Below are positions 1 to 5,300 of a stretch of DNA of 5,300 nucleotides, piece after piece. Source of the DNA: Pseudomonadota bacterium. Its GTDB lineage: Bacteria; Pseudomonadota; Gammaproteobacteria; Burkholderiales; Ferrovaceae. The translations under genes and the position numbers were made by a program. The notes below the pieces were generated by a model, which made no database searches, had not been told where the DNA came from, and saw only the letters and a program-made list of their open reading frames with translations. How positions within the stretch are numbered: position 1 is the stretch's first letter; every line of letters begins with the position of its first letter. The DNA is taken from contig JAJYQG010000183.1 of the NCBI GenBank assembly GCA_021794775.1, positions 1 to 5,300 on the forward strand, read 5' to 3'.

Positions 1-7
1 CCTTATT

Positions 8-1816
8 CTAACCTTTTCCATCGTCGTGAAGGGCATCAAATATGGCATGGGCGAGATGGGTGCCATTGCCGGGTACGCGGGCAATGTCCTGTTCCGCGGC
101 GTTTTCAAGGGCCCTCAGCCCACCCAGGGTACTCAGCAACAGACGTTTGCGCTTATCGCCCACACCCGGGACATCGTCCAGGGGGGAATGGGCCTGCTCC
201 CGACGCTGCCGCTGATGGTGCCCAGCCACGGCAAAACGATGGGCTTCATCGCGCACGGCCAGGATCAGCTGAAAGCCAGGGGACGTCAGGTCAGGGGTAA
301 GTGGCTCAGCACGATCGGGAAGATGGATCCGTTCAGCCCCCACTTGCCGTTCAGGCCCCTTGGCGATGCCAGCCATGGGCAGTTCGATCCCGGCCTCCCG
401 CATCACCTGCTGCGCCACCTTGAGCTGCCCTGCCCCGCCATCGATGAGAATCAGATCGGGGCGCAGGCCATCCTCCTGCATCGCGCGAAAGCGCCGTTCG
501 AGAACGCTGGCCATGGCCCCATAATCGTCCCCCGGCGTGATGCCATCGATGTGGTAGCGTCGGTAGGCACTTTTTTGGGCCTGTCCGCCTTCAAACACCA
601 CGCAGGAAGCAACGGTGGCGCTGCCCCGGTGATGGCTGATGTCAAAACATTCGATGCGCCCTGGCGTAGCTGGCAAGTCCAGCAAAGCCTGCAGCGATTC
701 GAGGCGCCGCGCCTGGCTGCTTTGACGCAGTCGCTGCTGCGTCAAAGCCCCTTCCGCATTGCGACAGGCTGCTTCGAGCCAGGCACGCTGCACGCCCCGA
801 GGGGCATGCACCCAGCGCAGCGCTCCTCCCGCCCGTTCGGCAAGCCAAGCCCGGATCGATTCCGAAGGACAGGGCACAGGACTGATCAGCAGCGGCACCA
901 CCCCATGATCGGCGTAATGGTGCATCAAAAATGCCGCCAGAATATCGGCCGGCCCTTCTTCCAGCCCAACATTCGGAAACAGGTTGCGATCGCCGCAATG
1001 GCGCCCCTGACGGATCATGGTCAGATTGACCACCGCCCCATCGTCTGCCATCAGTACCGCGATCACGTCGGCATCTTCAGCCCGTCCCGTAGCGACGCTT
1101 TGAGAAGTCAACAGCGACTGAACCATGGCGATGCGATCGCGCCAGCGCGCTGCCGCTTCGTAGTCGAGACGCAGCGCCGCTTCTCCCATGGCTTCTGACC
1201 ATTGCTGGCGCAACAAGGATTCCTTGCCTTGCAAAAAATCGATGGTTTGTCGCACACCTGCCGCATATTCCTCAACCGTCACCCGCTCGACACAAGGCGC
1301 CGAGCAACGTCCGATCTGATGCAGCAGACATGGTCTTGTTCTATGTCGAAAAACACTGTCTTCACAGGTTCTTAACAGGAATATCTTTTGTAAAATCTGA
1401 ATCACTTCGCGGGCTGCCGAGGCATGGGGATAGGGCCCGAAATAGCGATGCTTGCCATGGGGCGTGCCACGAAAATAGGTCAGGCGCGGAAAGGCATGGT
1501 CGGTCAGCTGCAAATAAGGATAGCTCTTGTCGTCGCGGAAAACGATGTTGAACGGCGGACGAAAGCGCTTGATCAAGTTGCTTTCCAGCAACAAGGCTTC
1601 CGACTCGGAGGCCGTCAGGGTCACTTCGAGACGGGCAAGGCGCGACACCAACAGGTTCAAGCGCGGGTTGGGATGTTCGCGGCGAAAATAGGAATTGACA
1701 CGGCGTTTGAGCCGGCGCGCCTTGCCGACGTACAGCAGGCGATCGTCCTTGTCGAAAAAACGGTAAACCCCGGGCTGGTCAGGGAGCGAGCGGCGCACCT
1801 CGTCGAGGGTGTCCAT
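8..1816 (-). CDS. uvrC: Excinuclease ABC subunit C (UvrC)
   Basis: UvrC makes both incisions around a lesion after UvrA-UvrB damage recognition in nucleotide excision repair. The 602-aa product is complete and of usual length. Residues 14-90 form the GIY-YIG nuclease for the 3' cut, with PGVY, Tyr29 in LYVGKA, Arg39, Glu78 and Asn90. Cys151, Cys163, Cys171 and Cys175 have the 12-8-4 spacing of the [4Fe-4S] ligands of E. coli UvrC. A UVR (UvrB-binding) segment lies at about 203-238. The RNase H-like nuclease for the 5' cut starts near 388, with Asp392 (FDISH), Asp431, Asp459 (LIDGG) and His526; the three Asp keep the E. coli spacing. Tandem helix-hairpin-helix motifs occupy about 545-598 (PGVGDKRKR and PGNGTHLAH; the Asn in the second hairpin is unusual). 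The start at 1814-1816 lies three bases after the CDF stop, which is in the same frame, so no upstream extension is possible. No good Shine-Dalgarno sequence is visible. Confidence 0.98.
   Translation of the reverse strand: MDTLDEVRRSLPDQPGVYRFFDKDDRLLYVGKARRLKRRVNSYFRREHPNPRLNLLVSRLARLEVTLTASESEALLLESNLIKRFRPPFNIVFRDDKSYPYLQLTDHAFPRLTYFRGTPHGKHRYFGPYPHASAAREVIQILQKIFLLRTCEDSVFRHRTRPCLLHQIGRCSAPCVERVTVEEYAAGVRQTIDFLQGKESLLRQQWSEAMGEAALRLDYEAAARWRDRIAMVQSLLTSQSVATGRAEDADVIAVLMADDGAVVNLTMIRQGRHCGDRNLFPNVGLEEGPADILAAFLMHHYADHGVVPLLISPVPCPSESIRAWLAERAGGALRWVHAPRGVQRAWLEAACRNAEGALTQQRLRQSSQARRLESLQALLDLPATPGRIECFDISHHRGSATVASCVVFEGGQAQKSAYRRYHIDGITPGDDYGAMASVLERRFRAMQEDGLRPDLILIDGGAGQLKVAQQVMREAGIELPMAGIAKGPERQVGAERIHLPDRAEPLTPDLTSPGFQLILAVRDEAHRFAVAGHHQRQRREQAHSPLDDVPGVGDKRKRLLLSTLGGLRALENAAEQDIARVPGNGTHLAHAIFDALHDDGKG
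719..748. repeat. Perfect 12-bp inverted repeat inside uvrC
   Basis: The arms GCTTTGACGCAG (719-730) and CTGCGTCAAAGC (737-748) are exact reverse complements separated by six bases. The element encodes UvrC residues near ALTQQRLRQS (about 357-366), in the linker before the RNase H-like domain. No run of T follows on either strand, so it is not a standard intrinsic terminator. Whether it has a function is unknown. Confidence 0.8.
1328..1402 (-). other. AT-rich, rare-codon patch within uvrC
   Basis: These 75 bases encode UvrC residues 139-163 and contain 25 G or C bases (33%), against roughly 60% around them. On the coding strand the patch uses TTA twice, AGA three times, and ATA, CGA, ACA, CAA and CCA, whereas the flanking gene prefers CTG, CGC and similar GC-ending codons. 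The encoded protein is a normal conserved UvrC segment holding the first two iron-sulfur cysteines (151 and 163). The feature is a composition anomaly seen directly; its cause is not known. Confidence 0.75.
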
Positions 1817-1819
1817 CGC

Positions 1820-2785
1820 TCACGGCACCGAACGCCCCGGCTCCGGTTGCAGCGTGATCTGATCGATGCCATAGCGCTCGATCAATTCCTGACGCAGTCG
1901 GGCCAACAACTCGGGCCATTGTGCCAGTTGATGCACCTCGAGATGGGCCGATAAGGCCATCATGCCCGAGGTCAGGGTCCAAGTGTGCAGATCATGCACC
2001 GCGATCACCCCATCGGCATGGGCCAGAACCTCCCCCACTTCATGAAGCGACAACGAATGGGGCACCCCTTCCATCAACACATGCACCGATTCCGACAGAA
2101 TCTGGAAGGTTGAATTCAGCATCAAACCGGCCACCACCAGGGACAGAATCGGATCGATGGGCATCCAGCCCGTTTGCCAAATCACGATCCCGGCCACCAG
2201 GGCAGCCACCGATCCCAAGAAATCCCCCGCCACATGGATCAGCAAGGCGCGCGTGTTGAGCCCTTTTTCCATGCGCGACAAGAGCCAGCCATTGACCATG
2301 TTGAGCACCATGCCAGCCGCTGCCACCCCCATGACCGGGAAAGGCTGCACCGCATGGGGCTGGGTAATGCGAGAAAAAGCCTCAAACACGATGACCCCGA
2401 TCACCACCAGTAGAATGAGTCCGTTCAGCGCTGCGGCAAGAATTTCAGCACGCTGCAAACCGTAGCTGTGACGCTGGGTCGGCGGACGCTTGCCGATCCA
2501 TACGGCCAAGGTTCCCAAGCCCAGAGAGAGCGCATCGGAAACCATATGCCCGGCATCGGAAAGCAGCGCCAGGGACCCCGACCACCAGCCCGTGAGCGCT
2601 TCCAGCAGGGCAAACAACGTGGTCAGTAACAGGGCCATCAGCATGGCACGGGTCGTCGCGGGACGGGCGCCGTGATGGGCATGCCCGGCAGGATCGTGAT
2701 GCACATGGAGCGCGGCGCCATGGACATGATCCTGGCCATGATGGGCAGAATGGGTGGCGTGACCGTGATGATGTCCCCAACCCAT
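1820..2785 (-). CDS. CDF-family divalent metal cation exporter (CzcD/ZitB type), His-rich N-terminus
   Basis: The 321-aa product is an inner-membrane cation diffusion facilitator, a proton-coupled exporter of Zn2+ and related divalent metals. Residues 1-38 carry 15 histidines, typical of a cytoplasmic metal-binding tail. Six membrane segments follow at about 46-66, 70-96, 114-136, 148-170, 181-204 and 209-230. The transport site is visible as two HxxxD motifs: His80/Asp84 in segment 2 (SDAGHMVSDA) and His184/Asp188 in segment 5 (HVAGD). This four-residue set is the one usual in Zn2+-selective members, so zinc is the likely main substrate. The cytoplasmic C-terminal dimerisation domain spans about 234-315, with LMEGVP, HDLHTW (264-269) and SAHLEV. 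The ATG directly follows the nagZ stop and has AGGAG eight bases upstream. The exact subtype (zitB, czcD or another) cannot be settled, so no symbol is given. There is no metalloregulator or metal-responsive site nearby, so expression probably follows the operon. Confidence 0.95.
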   Translation of the reverse strand: MGWGHHHGHATHSAHHGQDHVHGAALHVHHDPAGHAHHGARPATTRAMLMALLLTTLFALLEALTGWWSGSLALLSDAGHMVSDALSLGLGTLAVWIGKRPPTQRHSYGLQRAEILAAALNGLILLVVIGVIVFEAFSRITQPHAVQPFPVMGVAAAGMVLNMVNGWLLSRMEKGLNTRALLIHVAGDFLGSVAALVAGIVIWQTGWMPIDPILSLVVAGLMLNSTFQILSESVHVLMEGVPHSLSLHEVGEVLAHADGVIAVHDLHTWTLTSGMMALSAHLEVHQLAQWPELLARLRQELIERYGIDQITLQPEPGRSVP

Positions 2786-3811
2786 TCAGACTTCTCCTGT
2801 TTGCCAAGGCTGCAAGCTTGCGCGCGCCGCCTCATAGGTATCCTGTCCCCACGGCGCGGACACGGCGCGCCGGCGCATTTTGCCCCAACGTCGCTCACGC
2901 TCGGGATGGGCCGCATCATGGGCCACGGCATCGAGCACCTGCGCGGCCGCTGCGGCATCGTTGCACACCAGCAGCGCATCGCAACCCGCGGCCAAGGCGG
3001 CTTGGGCGCGTTGCCCCATATCACCCCAGCCCGCTGCGCCGCCCATGGTCAGATCGTCGCTGATGACCAGACCCTCGAACCCCAAACGTTGGCGCAGGTA
3101 ATGGTTTATCCAGAATGCAGAAAAACCCGCAGGAGCCGGATCGACCGCCGGGTAAACGATATGGGCTGGCATCACCGCGTCCACCTCATGGGCCGCCAGC
3201 AGTTGGGCAAAAGGCAGCAGATCCTGTTGCTCCAGTTGCTGCAGGGAGCGTTCGTCGCAAGGCAGCGCGTGATGGGAATCCACCGTCACGTAGCCATGAC
3301 CTGGAAAATGCTTGGCCACCGTGGCCATCCCTTGCCCTTGTAAGCCCCCGACCAAGGCCCGCGCCAGCGGCGTCACCCAGTCGGGTGAGGCATGAAAGGC
3401 ACGGCTGCCGATCACGGCACTGCGTCCATGATCCAGATCCAGAACCGGGGTGAAGGAAAAATCCACCCCCAGCTGTCCCAATTCCCAAGCGATGACGATG
3501 CCGCATGCACGGGCGCCTTCCAACGCTTGTTGCGGACTATGTTCGGCCAGCTGCCCCCAGGTCGCCATCGCGGGGATGGCCGTCAGCCCTTCACGGAAGC
3601 GTTGCACCCGCCCCCCCTCATGATCGACGGCAATCAGAAGTTCGGGCCGTTCCTGACGGATGGCCTCGGTAAGGCGACGCAACTGGTCGGGATGATCGTA
3701 GTTGCGCGCAAACAGGATGACACCGCCCACCGCAGGATGGGCCAAACGCTGGCGCTCGGTCGCGCTCAGGACCAAGCCAGCCACATCCAGCATGACGGGA
3801 CCCAGGGTCAT
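2786..3811 (-). CDS. nagZ: Beta-N-acetylhexosaminidase NagZ (GH3)
   Basis: NagZ is a cytoplasmic glycoside hydrolase of family GH3 that removes N-acetylglucosamine from GlcNAc-1,6-anhydroMurNAc muropeptides during cell-wall recycling; in some Gram-negatives its product feeds AmpR-controlled beta-lactamase induction. The 341-aa product equals the length of E. coli NagZ and is a single TIM-barrel domain. Motifs in order are VDHEGGRVQRF (62-72), FTPVLDLD (120-127), VIGSRAF (133-139), KHFPGHG (167-173), DSHHALP (178-184), PAHIVY (215-220) and VISDDLTMGG (249-258). Asp252 is the expected nucleophile and the Asp178/His180 dyad the expected acid/base; Lys167 and His168 bind substrate. The frame is open upstream to 3973, but the ATG at 3809-3811 is chosen because it fits the family N-terminus, has GGAG five bases upstream, and overlaps the acpS stop (ATGA). 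The stop codon directly abuts the CDF start. A run of seven G residues encodes part of the EGGRV motif. Confidence 0.97.
   Translation of the reverse strand: MTLGPVMLDVAGLVLSATERQRLAHPAVGGVILFARNYDHPDQLRRLTEAIRQERPELLIAVDHEGGRVQRFREGLTAIPAMATWGQLAEHSPQQALEGARACGIVIAWELGQLGVDFSFTPVLDLDHGRSAVIGSRAFHASPDWVTPLARALVGGLQGQGMATVAKHFPGHGYVTVDSHHALPCDERSLQQLEQQDLLPFAQLLAAHEVDAVMPAHIVYPAVDPAPAGFSAFWINHYLRQRLGFEGLVISDDLTMGGAAGWGDMGQRAQAALAAGCDALLVCNDAAAAAQVLDAVAHDAAHPERERRWGKMRRRAVSAPWGQDTYEAARASLQPWQTGEV
2794..2798 (-). promoter_or_regulatory. Ribosome binding site of the CDF exporter gene
   Basis: AGGAG on the minus strand lies eight bases upstream of the ATG at 2783-2785, within the last codons of nagZ. 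It is the clearest Shine-Dalgarno sequence in the window and confirms that the His-rich segment is translated from this start. Confidence 0.75.
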
Positions 3812-4188
3812 TTTCGCTCCAGCACGACGCAGGCCAGGGCATGCTCCTGCTCGTCGCTCACGCTCAACCAGACATGCCCCACCTGACGGGCATCCATGAG
3901 CGCCCGCACAGCCTCGGTGACCACCACCCGGGGGGCTCCCAGAGCGTCGTGGCCGGTACCCACCGCGCTCCATTGCAATACCCCGCGGATGCCGGTTCCC
4001 ATGGCCTTGGAAAAAGCTTCCTTGGCCGCAAAACGCTTCGCCAGGAAACGCTCCGGACGGCGCCGCTCATCGAACTCGCGCCATTCCTCAGCGGTCAGCA
4101 CACGCTGGGCAAAACGCTCACCATAACGCTCCCAAAGCCCGCGGATACGGGTGATGGAAACAAGATCGATGCCCAGGCCAACGATCAC
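3808..4188 (-). CDS. acpS: Holo-[acyl-carrier-protein] synthase AcpS
   Basis: AcpS transfers 4'-phosphopantetheine from coenzyme A to the conserved serine of apo acyl carrier protein, activating it for fatty acid synthesis in the cytoplasm. The 126-aa product has the usual length of the family. It begins with [14 protein letters not shown], where Asp8 is the Mg2+ ligand, and contains [16 protein letters not shown] (52-67), the signature with Mg2+ ligand Glu57 and Lys61. The C-terminal stretch [19 protein letters not shown] is the conserved last strand pair, with SVSDE in place of the more common S(I/L)SHE/D. The start codon is GTG (4186-4188): it aligns exactly with the family N-terminus, has GGAG seven bases upstream, and overlaps the pdxJ stop as GTGA. 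The pdxJ-acpS pair is a classical proteobacterial arrangement. The 3' end overlaps the nagZ start by four bases. Confidence 0.97.
   Translation of the reverse strand: MIVGLGIDLVSITRIRGLWERYGERFAQRVLTAEEWREFDERRRPERFLAKRFAAKEAFSKAMGTGIRGVLQWSAVGTGHDALGAPRVVVTEAVRALMDARQVGHVWLSVSDEQEHALACVVLERK
3817..3820 (-). promoter_or_regulatory. Ribosome binding site of nagZ
   Basis: GGAG on the minus strand, inside the penultimate codons of acpS, lies five bases upstream of the nagZ ATG at 3809-3811. It supports the 341-aa form over the longer open frame that would start inside acpS. Confidence 0.65.
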
Positions 4189-4910
4189 GAAGCGGCTCCG
4201 TCGATCAGGGTTTTCATTTCACGCACCGCGGCTTCCCAACCCACGAACAGAGCATGCGCAACGATGGCATGGCCGATGTTGAGCTCACGAATGCCGGGTA
4301 AGGCTGCCACCTGACGGGTGTTATGGTAGCTCAATCCATGGCCGGCATTGACGCGCAACCCAAGCTGCGTGCCATGTTCCACCGCCGCGCGCAGGCGCTC
4401 GAGCTCCGCTTGCCGCTCCCCTTCGTGATCCAGTTCGGCGTAATGTCCCGTATGCAATTCCACCACCGGGGCTCCGGCACGGTGGGCAGCCTCGATCTGG
4501 GCCGGATCGGCATTGATGAACAGCGATACGCGCACACCCGCTGCCCCCAGGGTTTGGCAGGCATGCTGCACCCAATCAAAATGCTGGATCACGTCCAGTC
4601 CCCCTTCGGTGGTCAACTCCTGACGGCGCTCGGGCACCAGGCAAGCATCGTGGGGACGGATACGGGTGGCAATGCCCAGCATTTCGTCGGTCACCGCCAT
4701 CTCCAGATTCATGCGCACCGACAGCACTTCGCGCAGAATTTCCAGATCGCGGTCCTGAATATGGCGTCGATCTTCGCGCAGGTGCAGGGTGATGGCATCG
4801 GCGCCGGCATACTCTGCCAGCAAGGCAGCACGCACCGGGCTTGGGTAGCGTGTGCCGCGGGCCTGCCTCAGGGTTGCGATATGGTCGATGTTGACGCCCA
4901 ACTGGATCAT
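4185..4910 (-). CDS. pdxJ: Pyridoxine 5'-phosphate synthase PdxJ
   Basis: PdxJ condenses 1-deoxy-D-xylulose 5-phosphate with 3-amino-2-oxopropyl phosphate to give pyridoxine 5'-phosphate, the last ring-forming step of the DXP-dependent vitamin B6 pathway, in the cytoplasm. The product is 241 aa (E. coli PdxJ is 243 aa) and covers the whole TIM barrel. It opens with [15 protein letters not shown] (residues 5-19) and contains HLREDRRHI (43-51), NLEMAV (68-73), [14 protein letters not shown] (91-104), [11 protein letters not shown] (187-197) and NIGHAI (211-216). The active-site residues corresponding to E. coli His45, Glu72 and His193 are His43, Glu70 and His191, at a constant offset of two. 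The frame stays open upstream to about 5147, but that extension lies inside recO and carries no family sequence, so the ATG at 4908-4910 is chosen. It overlaps the recO stop (ATGA) and the 3' end overlaps acpS (GTGA), suggesting coupled translation. Confidence 0.98.
   Translation of the reverse strand: MIQLGVNIDHIATLRQARGTRYPSPVRAALLAEYAGADAITLHLREDRRHIQDRDLEILREVLSVRMNLEMAVTDEMLGIATRIRPHDACLVPERRQELTTEGGLDVIQHFDWVQHACQTLGAAGVRVSLFINADPAQIEAAHRAGAPVVELHTGHYAELDHEGERQAELERLRAAVEHGTQLGLRVNAGHGLSYHNTRQVAALPGIRELNIGHAIVAHALFVGWEAAVREMKTLIDGAAS
4196..4199 (-). promoter_or_regulatory. Ribosome binding site supporting the GTG start of acpS
   Basis: GGAG on the minus strand lies seven bases upstream of the GTG codon at 4186-4188, within the last codons of pdxJ. 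Together with the GTGA overlap and the family-typical N-terminus it decides for this non-ATG start. Confidence 0.65.
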
Positions 4911-5300
4911 AATGCCGGTATCTCCTGTAATATGCGGCGGGTATGAATTTCCCGGCCGCCCAGATGAAGACTCAGAAGCCAGCGCATCAGGCGCTTGCTT
5001 TCCTGGAGTGAGCGCGGGTCTTCGTAACAATCTTCTGCCATGTCCTGCAAAGTCTTGCCATGGAATTGTACGGTATCTGGATGCAGCCCATCGCAAGGAA
5101 TCACCGCCCCATCGCCATCCAGCTGGTACAAGCGTTCCGGCTCCCAATGCAGCGCCACCAGGGAGGCCAGGATGGGGGCCGGAGCCAATCCCATGGCACG
5201 CAACAGATGGTATTCGAACGAACGCAACAGCGGTTCAGCGGGTTGCCCCAGCGACAGCTGGCGCATGGCATGGTCGTACACAGGGAACAATACCGTCTGG
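4907..5300 (-). CDS. recO: DNA repair protein RecO, C-terminal part (cut by window edge)
   Basis: This is the last 130 codons of a reading frame that enters from the right edge and ends with TGA at 4907-4909; the frame is open to base 5300, so the N-terminal OB-fold half is missing from the window. RecO works with RecR to load RecA onto SSB-coated single-stranded DNA in recombinational repair. Visible family traits are the helical segment with [17 protein letters not shown], typical of the RecO C-terminal domain, and the terminal [24 protein letters not shown] stretch, which matches the conserved C-terminal helix. The Cys4 zinc finger found in many RecO proteins is absent: only two scattered cysteines are present, as in zinc-free enterobacterial forms. 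The stop codon overlaps the pdxJ start by four bases. Identity rests on family resemblance plus the recO-pdxJ-acpS gene order. Confidence 0.93.
   Translation of the reverse strand, partial: QTVLFPVYDHAMRQLSLGQPAEPLLRSFEYHLLRAMGLAPAPILASLVALHWEPERLYQLDGDGAVIPCDGLHPDTVQFHGKTLQDMAEDCYEDPRSLQESKRLMRWLLSLHLGGREIHTRRILQEIPAL
4921..4926 (-). promoter_or_regulatory. Ribosome binding site of pdxJ
   Basis: On the minus strand AGGAGA precedes the pdxJ ATG by 10 nt, inside the final codons of recO. The spacing is slightly longer than optimal, but this is the only Shine-Dalgarno-like match near the start and it supports the short, family-length PdxJ rather than the longer open frame. Confidence 0.65.

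Noticed and set aside
719..748. Intrinsic terminator at the uvrC inverted repeat
   Set aside because: The stem is strong, but no T-run follows on either strand and it lies in the middle of an intact gene.
986..1140. Two GCGATCGC octamers (986-993 and 1133-1140), like the HIP1 element
   Set aside because: Two copies of a GC-rich palindrome are not enough to suggest a genome-wide repeat, and the genes do not look cyanobacterial.
26..1198. 390-aa open frame on the plus strand opposite uvrC
   Set aside because: It lies wholly antisense to a complete, motif-rich uvrC, shows no recognisable domain, and long antisense open frames are common in GC-rich genes.
1337..1400. Promoter within the AT-rich patch of uvrC
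   Set aside because: A TTTACA hexamer on the minus strand resembles a -35 box, but at 16-18 bases spacing there is no acceptable -10, and the plus-strand candidates are also poor. It is listed only as a composition anomaly.
2672..3343. 223-aa plus-strand open frame spanning the nagZ/CDF junction
   Set aside because: It is antisense to two well-supported genes; its Met/His-rich start is the complement of the His-rich CDF tail and it has no family features.
3812..3973. Longer N-terminus for NagZ (54 extra residues)
   Set aside because: The extension lies inside acpS, is Gly/Arg-rich with no family similarity, and the downstream ATG has a ribosome binding site and gives the exact family length.
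4323..4946. 207-aa plus-strand open frame opposite pdxJ
   Set aside because: It is a shadow of the conserved pdxJ gene with no recognisable protein motif.
4911..5147. Longer N-terminus for PdxJ (79 extra residues)
   Set aside because: The extension overlaps recO in another frame and does not resemble PdxJ; the ATG at 4908-4910 gives a normal 241-aa enzyme.

Overview
The window is gap-free, protein-coding, moderately GC-rich DNA (about 60% GC by eye). All six genes lie on the minus strand, so the transcription order runs from right to left: recO (3' part only) - pdxJ - acpS - nagZ - cation diffusion facilitator (CDF) metal exporter - uvrC. The order recO-pdxJ-acpS is the distal part of the well-known rnc-era-recO-pdxJ-acpS operon of Gamma- and Betaproteobacteria. 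The protein sequences, including a 341-aa one-domain NagZ, also fit a Gram-negative proteobacterium of the gamma/beta/Acidithiobacillia group. I cannot name a genus from the sequence alone.

Layout: recO enters from the right edge and ends at 4907. pdxJ (4185-4910), acpS (3808-4188, GTG start) and nagZ (2786-3811) follow, each sharing exactly four bases with the gene before it (ATGA, GTGA, ATGA). The nagZ stop codon abuts the ATG of a 321-aa CDF transporter with a very His-rich N-terminus (1820-2785). uvrC (8-1816) starts three bases after the CDF stop codon. There is no intergenic space longer than 3 nt, no terminator, no convincing promoter, no RNA gene and no mobile element. The promoter of this unit must lie right of the window, and any terminator left of it.

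Functionally this is a housekeeping cluster: recombinational repair (RecO), vitamin B6 synthesis (PdxJ), acyl carrier protein activation (AcpS), peptidoglycan recycling (NagZ), divalent metal export (CDF) and nucleotide excision repair (UvrC). The genes do not form one pathway. Their tight packing suggests co-transcription and translational coupling. All catalytic residues I could check in PdxJ, AcpS, NagZ and UvrC are present.

I found no undescribed system. The observations most worth a second look are a sharply bounded AT-rich, rare-codon patch in uvrC lying over its iron-sulfur cysteine motif, a perfect 12-bp inverted repeat inside the uvrC linker region, and the His-rich metal exporter embedded in a housekeeping operon.
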